Source: Pterobdella sp. o SKG-2022
Taxonomy: Eukaryota > Annelida > Clitellata > Hirudinida > Piscicolidae
Assembly: GCA_964035795.1 (NCBI GenBank)
Contig: OZ038321.1
Span: forward strand, 10,178,285 to 10,242,284
DNA length: 64,000 nt
Reading direction: 5' to 3'
Part shown: positions 13,326 to 24,329 of the stretch, in pieces
How positions within the stretch are numbered: position 1 is the first letter of the stretch
Layout: every line of letters begins with the position of its first letter
Position numbers and translations under genes: made by a program
Notes under the pieces: model-generated
What the model saw: only the letters and a program-made list of their open reading frames with translations
Told to the model about the DNA's origin: nothing
Database searches by the model: none

Positions 13326-13518
13326 ATTTCTTGAAACATCCGCAAAAGAGGCAGATAATGTCGAAAAACTTTTTCACGACATTGCTCAAGAATTGATTAG
13401 ACAGACTAATACGAACAAAATCTCATTTTATGATGAAGATGGAAATACAAGTATTGGTTTGGACAAAACCCAGGTTTCATCGTATGGGTTATCTAATTGC
13501 TGCTCTAAGTTCAATTAA
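13326..13518 (+). CDS. RAB30: RAB30-like small GTPase, last coding exon
   Basis: This exon follows a 3' splice site (TTTGCTCAAACAG, ending at 13325) and encodes about 64 residues to the stop at 13516-13518. It opens with FLETSAKEADNVEKLF, containing the G5 guanine-binding motif E-T-S-A-K of Rab GTPases and the following helix. It ends with NCCSKFN, with the two C-terminal cysteines that are prenylated in Rabs. The D-N-V-E-K-L-F helix and a C-C-x-x-F-N-like end are features I know from RAB30, a Golgi Rab; other Rabs usually end nearer to the cysteines. The segment between is Gly/Ser-free and variable, as in Rab tails. The splice is inferred to complete an Arg codon. No upstream exons with G1-G4 motifs were recognised in the preceding 13 kb. 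It could be a live 3' exon or an orphaned one. Confidence 0.72.
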
Positions 13519-13538
13519 TTCTGAACAAACTGGCCAAT

Positions 13539-13544
13539 AATAAA
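13539..13544 (+). promoter_or_regulatory. Poly(A) signal of the RAB30-like gene
   Basis: AATAAA lies 20 bases after the stop codon, which would give a very short 3' UTR. Confidence 0.45.
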
Positions 13545-13739
13545 TTTACTATGAACAACACAATGATTTATTAAACTTAAACTACATTATAAAGTACTTG
13601 ATATTGTGAGATGCTCGCAAATAACTTTTTTAACCTTGTTGTTACTAGAAAAATAATTTAAGTATATTGCTTTAGTTAAAAACTTTGAAAAAAAAACTTT
13701 TCAATGTTTTACGTACCAAGTCAAAATAATCAAATAACT

Positions 13740-13815
13740 TGTTTGATGTTTAAATGTCAAACCCCTCTTGAAAAGGGAAAAATGACGTAAAACGATGATG
13801 ATGATGATGTTCAAA
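13740..13815 (+). repeat. RTE-type LINE 3' tail scrap
   Basis: Translated, this reads NPS/PLEKGK followed by DVK and a GATGAT repeat. An L-E-K-G-like C-terminus followed by a (GATGAT)n tail is common at 3' ends of RTE-like LINEs. Similar text occurs at about 31805-31845 and 33000-33040. Confidence 0.4.
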
Positions 13816-14715
13816 TGAATTAACAGCTCATTATTCTAGTGTGAAGTATGACTTATTATAGAACTATAAAATAATGAGCAAATTCACTTTATAATTGAAA
13901 AATCACAATCATTTTCAATTGGAGGACTTGATAATATCAACAATTTTTTGCAAAGTTTTTATTTATGGTTTTGTTTCTTAATACTTTTTCCTAAATGTGG
14001 CCAAATTTGAATTCGAAAATTTCTCTAGAATATAAAAATTGATTATTTCTATATTTCACTAATTCTATATTTTTTATTTATTATTTTTAACTCATAATTT
14101 GATAAAACCCTTTAATTTTACTGTTTTTTCCATCAAAATTATTTTTTCAGTCATTCAAGTTACTAATCGATATGACATAGTTTTTTTAATTATTTTTTTT
14201 TACGAAAATATTTTCATGACGTTCCAATATTGCGCTAATCTAGTCATTATACATATTTTTAAAGTTATCTTTTATATTTTAACTACTAGTTTTATGGCGC
14301 AGCATAGAAACGTTTGAGTTGAATTTTTTGTATTTTCAATAATTCTAATCATGCTTTTGTATTTTAGTGAGATGTTGAATCTTCTGTCTGTAATCGATTT
14401 AGATTTGATGCATCATCTTCATGGTCAATAAAATTTTTTGATTTCAAACTATAAAGATCTTTTTTAAATATAAATCTATTTATCATAGTTGAGCCATTTC
14501 ACTTCATTGAACTAAAGGTTGCTCGAGCCTATGATCAAACTATTGAAAATTTATAAAACGTTTTTTTTTTCAAACTAATATATATATTGCAAAAAAATGT
14601 TTTTCACAAAAGTTTATGTAAAATGAAAATGATTCATTTCAATAAAATATATAATGTATAGATTTGACGTAAAAATGATTGGTGAGCTGAAAACAAGATA
14701 AAATAGTCTTCTTGA

Positions 14716-14896
14716 GGAATGTAATGTAATGCGGTATTTATAAAACGCTTTTCCTTGTAGATCAAAGTCCTTGATACAAATTTAATGTAGCGAAAACACA
14801 CTGTGGAACAGGTGGTAATTGTCCATCCACGCGGGATCGAACGCGGTAACTAGATAATTAGTCTAATGCTCAACCATTGAGCTATATTGGCCGACA
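14716..14896 (-). mobile_element. tRNA-derived SINE, family A, copy 1 (with LINE-like tail)
   Basis: Read on - from 14896, the head has an A box (TAGCTCAATGGTTGAGC) and a B box (GTTCGATCCC) with tRNA-like spacing. A body follows with CACAGTGTGTTTTCGCTAC. The tail reads AAGCGTTTTATAAATACCGC and then ATTACATTAC. The tail resembles the 3' ends of CR1-like LINEs in this window (GCGCTATAAAA before (AAT)n). SINEs often borrow such a tail from the LINE that copies them. A second, more decayed copy is at 34434-34590. Confidence 0.78.
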
Positions 14897-14995
14897 AGGA
14901 ATTGATTCGAAAAATTAAAGTTAGGAAGAGAAAGTTATTTGCTTTTGGAAAAAATTTGAAAACCAAACTTATTCTAAAAAGATTAGTTAAATTTT

Positions 14996-16250
14996 TTATT
15001 TGTGTATTAGTAGGGCATCCGATCGGTTACATGACGTAATTTTTTCTCCATACTTGCCTACCAGCCATAGCTGTACATAATTCATTAGGTCCGTATCTTT
15101 TTGAAAAACGTCTTTCATTGTTATATTTAGACGTCTCCTCTTACAAGTGCTCAAAACAACAGAACTTTTGCAGGCTTGTTGTGTGAGCCACATGTCCAGC
15201 AAGCGCTTCTCTTGACTATGGTGGGGAACTGGACTTTGACTATATAGCTGGGCATTTGGTAGGCGGTCCCTCCAGGAGACATTTTTGACCCTTCGGAGCA
15301 TGTGAGTGTAGGTGTCATCAACTTTCTTCATTGCAGCATTGGTCATTACCATTACATTCACACCCGTATACAAGTATGGGCTCTACAGTAGATTTAAAAT
15401 TATTTTCGTTTCTGTGGTAATGCGAGTTCTAGAGTTGAGAGTCTAATGATTTTCCGATTTGGGTGTTGAAGCCTCCCAAATACAGAAAATTATCAACTTT
15501 TTGAATTTTGCCACCATTCATGGCATAAATATGAAACGCATTGCTTTGATCTTGCTGGCTTTGAGGAAGAGACCTATATTTTGAGTTGCGGTTTCAATTT
15601 TTTGAAGAGACAGCTTTGTTGATCGTATCTTTCATCAAAGCTATATCATTGGCAAACGCAAGTTCGGCGAGTATCTCGGGAAGGACTTTGCAACTTCCTC
15701 TTTTTTGAAGTCAATTCATCTAAAAAAAAAATTGAGGTGCTGAGAGTATAATCCAAGCAAATGATAAAAAAACGAAGCAAGTGGGTCCCCTTGTAAGACG
15801 CCAGTTTCGAGCTGGAAGATGTCAATATTGCCTTCCGTGGTCATCATAAGAGCGGAGGTGTTTTCATACATAACTCTTTTTGCATTAACGATTTTAAAAG
15901 GATTTCATATGCAACAAGGATTTTGACCGATCTATCAAATGCTTTTTGAAATCAATGAAAGTTAGCTTCTTTCTTGTGGTTACTTTCTTGTGCTTTCTTG
16001 TTGATGACAGGACGGATTCTGTTTAGTATAAGCCGGTGGTAGATTTTAGAGGCTACTACCCTGGTGTTAAAATGAGTTGTCTTCTTTTTTGAGCACAGGA
16101 ATGATGTAAACAGACTCATTAGAGGTTTTGATGCAAAATTTGTCCAGCTTGAGAAAACCCAAAAATACCTGGAAAGACCATCAAAGCTAGAGGTTTCATT
16201 GCCGTGGGTGAACCACTAAATTCGGCAGTACTCATTTCTGGGTTGATGTC
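14996..16250 (-). pseudogene. LINE RT fragment with altered catalytic motif
   Basis: Read on -, RT blocks appear from about 16105: VYIIPVLKKED, then RVMYENTSALMMTTEGNIDIF (about 15885-15825), ETGVLQGDPLASF (about 15815-15780), and FANDIALM at 15645-15656, where Asn replaces the first Asp of the usual F-A-D-D. After it come TQNIGLFLKASK, then VKNVSWRDRLPNAQLYSQ and QEKRLLDMWLTQQ (15290-15180), the usual LINE C-terminal region. Stops and shifts are frequent. The G-V-L-Q-G-D-P-L-A block and the W-R-D tail point to an RTE-like family, but not to the one at 8-10.7 kb. Confidence 0.75.
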
Positions 16251-16810
16251 AAAAAACTTGACGCAGTCAAACTGATCTTGATCATCGTTTTTGTTGACAG
16301 AAAATATTTTGGAAGTGGTTTTTTAAGCTTTTGAAAAAAAACTGGTAACTTCTGAGGTTTAAACGACGTATATTTAAAAAATAAGAACGGGATGGCGGTT
16401 TGTTTTTTTTTTAAATTCTCCAAAAACATAAAACTACGGAAAACCTCCCTCATAATACCATTAAAAACATCAACTTTAGCTTTTCATTCGGTGTGGTAAC
16501 TTAAAAAAAATTTTTTATTTTACTTTACAAGTGTCAATGTAATATAAATGAAGCGTCAAAAATAATTTTCTGAGCCAGTAGCATAAGCTCAAGTACACGA
16601 TAAAAATTAACAAAATCTTTTCCAAGTTTGCCAATTTTAGCAAACTAAAACGCACAATTTAAAACTGAAAAACCGAAAAAAAAGTTTTAATAATAAAAAA
16701 AAACACATCAAACTTTTTTATTTCAAACCTATACATTCCACTTCATATCAACACCAGGAAACACCTCTTCAACCACCTCACAAATCTCGCTAACTCAATG
16801 ATCAGTGATA

Positions 16811-17170
16811 TCAGTGCATACTTACAACTATGGCTCTTGTGCAGCTAGAGCATTTAGTCCCTTCAAGTGGGGTGGTTGTTAAAGATGAGGGTGAACGTGA
16901 TGATAAAGAAATAGGTGACGGTGGGAGTGGGATGTACAAAAGATGTAAAAAAAGAAAGAGGGCTGCGACTGTCCGGTACAGCCAAACCTGGTGGGGTGAA
17001 ACCCGAGCAGACCATGCAGACGAAGCCTTGAACGTCTTTTTTAAACTTGGACAGGCTGGTGCAGGATTTGTGAAAACCCCGTGGGCAGGTGGTACAGGTG
17101 ATAGGAGTGTGGTCACAGCGAACGATACGAAAGCACCACTGGCATTTGACTTTGAGGGTCCAGCCCTAAG
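16811..17170 (-). pseudogene. PHD-like zinc-finger segment (LINE ORF1-type), inverted
   Basis: On -, one frame reads CQWCFRIV, then CDHTPITCTTCPRGFHKSC, and about 15 residues on FVCMVC. This is a C4-H-C3 spacing like a PHD finger. PHD fingers are known in ORF1 proteins of some CR1-type and related LINEs. The base composition is GC-rich compared with the neighbourhood and matches the adjoining RT/RNase H element on +. The opposite strand also lacks stops (140 codons from 16830), but that frame shows no recognisable motif. Confidence 0.5.
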
Positions 17171-17339
17171 AAGAAGTGATCGGAGATGCAGGGCGGGCAA
17201 GAAACTCCAATCAGTGAAAAAGAGAGGGAAACCTCCCACTGTGCAAGTCTGAAGTGATTTTGGATTCGCGGACCTCCTTTGGGGGAAGGCCCTTCGCGGG
17301 ACACCACGAGAAGGTTCCTTGATCTTCGTCCTGCAAGAG

Positions 17340-19500
17340 CTCCAGAAATGCTAAAACAACTACCCCTGCTGCACTTCCCGTCCTTCTCCAACTTCTCAAT
17401 ACCAGCTGGACCACACAATGGTGCTCCCAATCCTGGCGCACAGCGGAGGTCATCCCGTTCCACAAGAAAGGTAAACATCCTCAACTTATCCGGAGTTACC
17501 ACCCAATTGCCCTAAAATCAACAATCAGTAAAACTATGTAAAAATCATAGTCAACCGCATGTCAAAGTGGCTCGAAGATAATGGGATTCTGAGCCCTTAG
17601 CAGACGGGTTTATGCAGACCGCTGCACCGCTGATCAATATCTCCGGCTGTCCCAAGTCATTATGGATGGGTTCCAGTTCAAACAACTTCTGCGCTCAGTT
17701 TCTGCATTTTTTGACTTTAGCAAAGCGTATGATCAAGTGTGGCGTGCAAATCTTCTCCAAAAAATGCTGAATATTGGCGCTTCTCTTCGATTCGTTGAGT
17801 GGGTCAAGACCTGGTTTACCAACCAAACGACGCGTTTGAGGGTGAACGGAACCACGGGACGCCGCCGTAAATTCAAAAAAGGCCTTCGACAAGGCTTGGT
17901 GCTATTACCTCTTCTCTACCATTTATATAAACGACCTACTAAACTCCTTCGAGTCCACCACCCTCGTCTCAGGCTATGCTGACGACTTGGCACTGGTATG
18001 TAGTGGTAGTAATAAAGAAGAGGTGGTGGCGACACTAGAGTCAGAAGCAGCCAGTATACCAATGGGCCTCTGTCAACCACCTAACCCTCAACACAGCCAA
18101 GTCAAGTCGCTTTTTTCTCTATGGATGCTTCTGAATCCTCCTGGAGTCCATAGATCACGGTAGTGGGTTCGAGACTCAAAACGAACCCCACTCCTACATT
18201 GTGGATGGCGGCCCTTGGAGATGCGGACGATCTATATAGCCACACTACAATTCATCGCGGAATACGCAGCTTCTGCCTAGGCGCCCTAGGCTTCCAAAAT
18301 CACCATCCAAAAATTAGAGAGGGCACAATCAGACACGGCTCGAACAATTACGGGCCATCTCCGATCTACTTCCATTGACATTTTCCTCCATAAAGCTTAG
18401 CTCCCAATACTATTTTTCCAACTTCAGCTGGCCTGCCTTAGAAAACTGACAATTGGTTCCACCTCTCTCCCAAAGAGGACGGGAAAGTGCTACTGCAAAA
18501 GCACTGCCCAAAACGTCTCAAAAGTGATGATTGGAGGAACAGTACCACCACAATTCTATTTTCCCTTAACCTCACACCAGTGGACGCGGAACGTACATAT
18601 TTCTAATATGCCGTGGCCACTACCTCCCTCAGCCACCTATCCACTCCACCCTCATTCCAAAGTCCGTATCCCCTGCCCAACAACTCGTCTCTGCAGAGGA
18701 AACAATTTCAGCTGAGGGCCCAACCGACCTGGAAATCTTTACTGATGAGTTGACCCTCAACGGTACGGAGAATGGAGGAGCGGAAGTGGTCGTCTTTAAA
18801 GAAAACACACTGATCTACTCTTGGCACGCTCCTACAGGGACCTTTAGCATATCTTTTCAAGCCGAGAAAACTGCCCTGATCGCTGCCATCTCTTGGCTCG
18901 AACAGAATAAAAACTGGTTCTCAGCCTCCATCATCAAAGACTGCAAGTCACTAACCCTCTCTAATCTCAATATTACTAACACATTCTTCCTGTCCCTCAA
19001 AACTTCAATTGCGGCCTTCTATCCAACTAAAAACATCCGGTTGATCTGGGCTGCAACCTCCCGGGCAATGACCTAGCAGACGAGCAGGCCAAACTAGGCT
19101 CTGCCTTTCCCCAACTTACCGTCCCACTGGATCCACAAACCCGGCTTGCCATTATTCACCAAAGCTGCAAACCCCCTCCATCTACTCACCCCCACCTCAT
19201 TTCTCTCACCGTTTCCCACCCTAACCCGGAAGAAATCCCAACTGTCAAAGAAAGACCTCGTCGATCTCATCCGATTTCTGTCTGGTCACCATCCCGCACT
19301 CCAAGATGGCAACATTTGACGGAGCAAAGTGAAGATGATCGGTGCCGTCTCTGCGGAGAAGAATCAGCCGAGCATCTATGGCTGCGGTACCCTGCATTCC
19401 AGTCTGCCCGTTACCACCTCTTTCGGAGAACTAAGAAGCATCTCACAAGCGAGTCTAGCGCTTTTGAGAACCATTCTCAAGCGCCTCGAGTGACAAAAAA
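17340..19500 (+). pseudogene. LINE ORF2 with RT, RNase H and zinc knuckle, decayed
   Basis: RT starts with WRTAEVIPFHKKGKHPQLIR (about 17430-17490), followed by SYHPIALKSTISKTM. Then come FFDFSKAYDQVWRANLLQKM (motif A with D-F-S-K-A-Y-D, about 17707), LRQGLVLLPLLY (changed Q-G-x-x-L-S-P) and GYADDLAL at 17972-17995 with both catalytic Asp. RNase H follows: IFTDE (about 18738), FQAEKTALIAAISWL (about 18858), a D-C-K-S block (about 18940), and NLPGNDLADEQAK (about 19050-19090), set in another frame. A CRLC...H zinc knuckle is near 19340. An RNase H domain after RT is characteristic of the I/jockey group. The element is GC-richer than its surroundings. Several frameshifts and stops. Confidence 0.75.
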
Positions 19501-19562
19501 CAAACAAACTATGGCTATCTTCCTATTTGAATCAAAAAGTTCAATTTATTTCTTAATTCTAA

Positions 19563-21260
19563 CTACAGAATCATAAACAACAAACTCATTTGTCTACCAT
19601 TCAACCTGAACCAGAAATCAAACATTTTGATGAAAAAAGCTTCAAAAATTCTTTTTCTCCAATCATCTGCGGCTCTGCTCAGTACTTTCCATTCAAATTC
19701 ATGAGAGGGATTTGTGGAAATGTGTTTGGCAGGTTCTGATGTGCCATTTGTAGCCTTGTGCTCTGCCCATTTGGTAGTAGCATTTCTCTTGGTCTCGCCT
19801 ACATACGTCTTCTTGCAACTACACTTCTTTATGAATGACATTGTGGACATGAGTATTCCTATTTTTGAGAGGGAAGAGGGCTCTAATCTTATGTGTCACC
19901 CAAGAAAACGAGAACTTAATCTGATTGCTAGTGAAAGAATTCAATTTCTCAATGTATTTGAAAATGCAGGATTCTTTTTTTGGATAAAATGGAATCTTGA
20001 AGTAGATTCTTTTCTTGCTATTCTGGAGACACTCTGGGACAGGGCAAGCTTCTTTTTTAGTTTCAAATTTTTTTATTATTGCAAGGATAAATTTGACTGG
20101 AAAACCTGCCCATATGTATTTCTCCTTTATTAATTCCAGTTCGTGTTTGAAATCCGATCCAATTCTAAAAGCCTCGATTAATAATGTTTCTCTTGTATAG
20201 CTTTGGGATCACCGATGACTAAGTGGGCAATTTCGTATCTTTCCGAACCAATTTGAAAGCGAAAGTACCATCAATATTTCTGAGGATATGAGTGTCCAAA
20301 AACTTCGTAGGGTTCTTCTCGATTGTGAAAGGAGTTGAGGGCGTTGTACAATTCGTCTTCCCCATTCTTCTTTCTTCTGACATATGTGTCATCAACATAT
20401 CTTGCGTAAAAAACAGAATTCTGTGGCGCAACTAAATTTTCATCCGGCAAAAACAACCGATAACGGTCCCCCCATTGAGACACCATCAATTTGCTTGTAA
20501 AGCTTTACATTGGCTGTGAACAAATTCTCTGTTGTGGCTTTAAGTAATAACTTTCAAAAAACCTGTCTGGAGCAGAAAGAAGGAAGTTTCTCATCTCCAT
20601 AAAGCGCTTTCGAGATGTATTCTGTTCTCCTTCCCCGGCACGCTTGTGAACAGTGATTCAATCTCTCTCATACGAGACATCCTTTTCATCAGGCTGTAGC
20701 GGAGGAAGGCTACCTATTATTGTGTTTTCATTATTGTGTACTGATTTATAGCAAGTGGTTGTAAATATTTTGCCAGAAATTTACCGAGTTTGTAAAAACA
20801 GGAACCTGTTTGATCAATAATAGGCCGAATTTTTAAATCCTTTGTTTATGTCGCAAAGTTTCTCATATTTGTGTGTTTTTGCAGTGGCGAAAAACCTAGC
20901 AGGTTGATGGGATGATGGTAGATGAAGCTATATTCTTTTATGTTCTTAAGGTGTCTGAGAAGAAACCCTTGGAACGATGTGAGGTCCTTAATTATCGTAT
21001 CCTCAGCTTGTACATATTTACCCCTTTCAATCCCTTTGTCAATCATTTTCCGAACTAACCTCCGGTTTTTAATTGGGACACTTGACGAGAAAAGATTTTT
21101 TAATCTGAAATAAGGTGTTCTTTTAGTTTTTTCTTACTAACATTAAAAAAACTTTCCACTTGGAAATTGCCCTTTAACCTTTGCAAAAACCAGTATAACC
21201 TCATGATGTAGAGCTTGCTCTATAAAAGCGATGCTCAGAAACCGTCTTCTAAAGAGATTG
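19563..21260 (-). pseudogene. Penelope-like element, copy 1 (RT plus GIY-YIG)
   Basis: Read on - from about 21260, the RT region shows VRKMIDKGIERGKYVQAED (about 21050), LLRHLKNIKEYSFIYHHP, and KIRPIIDQTGSCFYKLGKFL (about 20835-20775). It continues with YKQIDGVSMGGPLS (about 20500-20460), ARYVDDTYV (about 20410-20385) with both catalytic Asp, and DTHILRN. The C-terminus at 19850-19620 is a GIY-YIG-type endonuclease: CSCKKTYVGETKRN, then WAEHK, an H about 20 residues on, and RIFEAFFI. RT followed by a GIY-YIG domain defines Penelope-like elements. Frameshifts and stops make it dead. Confidence 0.82.
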
Positions 21261-21289
21261 TGTCTTGTTTTTTAGTTTCGATATAATGC

Positions 21290-21425
21290 GTTCAGAAAAG
21301 AAAAAAATAATAATCTTTTTTAGCCACATTAAATACTGCAAATTATTTGAAAGTAATTTTATTGAATACAAAGCTTTTCGTTGACAAAGTAACATTGTCA
21401 AGTACGTTAAAATTCAGACACCGTT
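21290..21425 (+). repeat. Left arm of an inverted repeat around Penelope copy 2
   Basis: The complement of 21330-21425 matches 22436-22530, sharing AACGAAAAGCTTTGTA and CAAATAATTTGCA with about 80% identity by eye over about 100 bp. Together the arms enclose Penelope copy 2. Confidence 0.65.
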
Positions 21426-21589
21426 GTTTATATTCTGACAAAAGAAAATTAAATTAAACTAATAAAAACAGAAAAAAAATAAAATGAACTGAATAAATGA
21501 ATAAAATTAGGGAATAATAAAACATTGAAAAGGCAGTTCTAAACAAAAAAATTATTTGCCAAATTATGTAATTCCATTTCTAAATAACT

Positions 21590-22400
21590 AAAGGTTTTTA
21601 ATGTCTCTATGGTCGTTGATTGAAGGATTCAACATTTTTGATGAAAAAAGCTTCAAAAATTCTTCTTTTTCTCCAATCATCTGCGGCTCTGCTCAGTATT
21701 TTCCATTCAAACGAGAGGGATTTGTGGAAATGTGTTTGGCAGGTTCTGACGTGCCATTTGTAGCCTTGTGCTTTTTCCATCTGGTAGTAGCATTTCTCTT
21801 GGTCTTGCCTACATACGTCTCCTTGCAACTACACTCCCTTTTATGAATGACATTGTGGACAGGGTATTTCTATCTTTGAGGAGGAAGAAGGCTCTAATCT
21901 TATGTGTCACCCAAGAAAACGAGAATTTAATCTGATTGCTACTAAAAGAATTCAATTTCTCAATGTATTTAAAAATGAAGGATTTGTTTTTTGGACAAAA
22001 TGGAATCTTGAAGTAGATCTTGCCATCCTGGAGACAGAGAAAGCTTCTTTCTTAGTTTCAAATTTTTTTATTATTGCAAGGATGATTTGACTAGAAAACC
22101 TGCCTGTATGTATTTCTCTTTTATTAATTCCAGTTCGTGTTTGCAATCCGATCCAATTCTAAAAGCCCTAAACAAATTTCCTTTAATCATGTTTCTCTTG
22201 TATAGCTTTGGGATCGCCAATGACCAATGTGTGGGCAATTTTGTCTTTTCGAAACACTTTGAAAGCGAATGTACCATTAATATTCTTGAGGATATGAGTG
22301 TCCAAAAACCGTAAAGTTCTCGATTTTGAATATTATTGTTGTGAAAGGAGTTGAATAAAATTTGTTTCACATGTTCTTTCAAAAAATTCTTCATAAATCG
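21590..22400 (-). pseudogene. Penelope-like element, copy 2 (3' part only)
   Basis: A 5'-truncated second copy of the element at 19563-21260. It begins near 22400, covers the stretch after the RT (for example the block with SKCFEKTKLPTHWSLAIPKL), and ends with a broken GIY-YIG domain (KCYYQMEKAQGYKWHV...SFEWKILSRAADDWRK at about 21800-21660). The + strand reading here matches 19640-20290 closely. It lies just upstream of copy 1 in the same orientation, a head-to-tail arrangement often seen with Penelope elements. Confidence 0.75.
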
Positions 22401-22435
22401 TATATTTTAATTAATTTTAAGTTACCGAGAACATA

Positions 22436-22570
22436 CGATGTCTTGAATTTCAGTAACAGCTAATGTTACTTTTTTAACGAAAAGCTTTGTACTTAATAAA
22501 ATTATCTTTAGCGTTCAAATAATTTGCAATATAACTTAGGCTTTTTTATTTTGGCTACTAACGCAGTTCA
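22436..22570 (-). repeat. Right arm of the Penelope inverted repeat
   Basis: Partner of 21290-21425 in inverted orientation, with shared blocks AACGAAAAGCTTTGTA and CAAATAATTTGCA. Penelope-like elements are known to carry terminal repeats in direct or inverted orientation. Confidence 0.65.
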
Positions 22571-22574
22571 AACT

Positions 22575-24035
22575 GAACTGAGAGGTGAGCCGTTTCTATT
22601 GCGTTGGTATTGTGAGATTATTTTGTTTGTTATTTGATAAGGTTCTGAGGTATTTATAATATTAGTATTATAGACTAGTTTTTTGCATGTTGTTACATCT
22701 TTTATTTTAAAAAATGCACTAATTTCTGAAATCTACACTTTATTTATTTTGTTCTGTGATATTTGTTTTTATTAATATACATTACCCTGTTTCTCGGATT
22801 AGTTTGACTTTTTGAAGTATTATATTTGTATAAAGTTTGGTTTTTTGAATTGGTGTGAATATGCTCATAGTAAAAATCATGAATATGCGTTTTAGTTGTT
22901 ATAGTTATTGTATTTTTCAATATTTGCAGGTTTAGCCAAAAAAAAAAAGATCTAGAAAAAAGTGATTAATAGGAAGGGTATCCTTCAATAAAAACTGCTT
23001 TTTTCATGGGCATTACGTTAAAAGGCATCTCCGCCCCAGCGTTTAGGCCTGCTAGTTGTTGCTGATATGCTCAAATTCTAGATAGAGCATCAATATCGCC
23101 AGGGTAAGTCGGAACCGGCTAAACATCTTTTGGAGAATCCATCGCATTTTCTGTTGGGAAATACTGGACAAAGCCTCGTTGGACAGAAAAATTTAAAAGG
23201 CTTATCATATCAAAATATTTAGCTTTGAATGAACAAATTGAACATGATTTAGAGTTTGAACAAAATGAATGTTGAGCTTTGTCACCTAGTAAAACAAAAA
23301 GCGATTACCAAAAAACCTATGACGATTCATGGAAATGATATATGCTTTCAATTCTCCAAAATTCTCATGACTTAATGGAAAACAAGCCTAAAACACCCTG
23401 AAAAAAAATCGCCAAAAATCAAGATCAAACGCAGTATATTCTAAGGTGACTAAATTTTGTAGTATCCAAAGAACAGCATCGATGAGCTCAGAACAGTAAA
23501 TTCATTAGTTTTAATGCTTGAGCGGTTGCCACATTGAGATAACGCTAGATAAGACAGAAAAGCTCAAAAAATTTTGATAGGAAAACTAAAAAATTAGTGA
23601 CTATGCAAAGCATCACATCCTAATTAAATCTTGCAAGAATATATGTACTACAAAAGCAGCCTATCAGATTACGTAAGCAATGAAAAATAGTCGAATTGAA
23701 AAAATGCTCAAAAATTTTTGAATTCATGATAAACGAATTTAAAACCCGCAAGCATAAAGAATAAAAAAATAAGATCTTGCATGGACATTTTGAAAGACAA
23801 AAAATGAAAGTGCTCGGATCATAGCTTTTGTTGAAAAGAAAAAAAAAACAGAGCCTACTGAAAACTGCACGAAAACAAGCTCAAACAAAATTATAAAGCC
23901 TTTTTAGAAAAAACCTCTTTTGTGCAAAATGCGCAAACAGGCTTAGCCACCTTGTTTCAAATTGCCAAAAAATGGCTCGAAAAGAATACAAGGCATGACA
24001 GGGTTACCCCAACTGTTCATTGGTGACTTTCTCAT
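22575..24035. other. No gene recognised
   Basis: Broken reading frames on + around 23040-24000 have a Lys-rich protein-like composition (for example KPMTIHGNDICF near 23310), which suggests an old element, but I recognise no family. Confidence 0.4.
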
Positions 24036-24039
24036 GGAC

Positions 24040-24260
24040 TCACTGCCAATGATATCAGCATTATAAGGGCTTTGACTGATGTCTCCTCACTCCTGTTGGA
24101 CATTTTCTTTTCGTTTTCTCCTCAATTTCCACTGATTTTTTTCATTTGTCACAGCCATCCAGTTGAATCCATACTATTTTTTCAAAAAATCTTGTATTTG
24201 GTCTGGCTTTTTTTTTCCTCGTGGATACCAATAAGTCACTGAGTGTAGCGGTTGTCTGTG
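24040..24260 (-). pseudogene. RTE-type LINE C-terminal scrap
   Basis: On - it reads ARFTDNRYTQ and, further on, NSMDSTGWL and SEETSVKAL. This aligns with the fragment at 36165-36960 ([27 protein letters not shown]), so both are copies of one family's C-terminus. Confidence 0.6.
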
Positions 24261-24329
24261 AACCTTGCTAAAAATGTTCAAAAACAGAGCTTGTCAAGGA
24301 AATTAGCACGTTTATATTTCTTTCGTTTC

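Noticed and set aside
14816..14896. tRNA gene on -
   Set aside because: A and B boxes are present, but no full cloverleaf or acceptor stem is apparent and a SINE body and tail follow.
16830..17252. 140-codon + strand frame opposite the PHD segment as a gene
   Set aside because: It has no recognisable domain, while the other strand has an ordered Cys/His finger.
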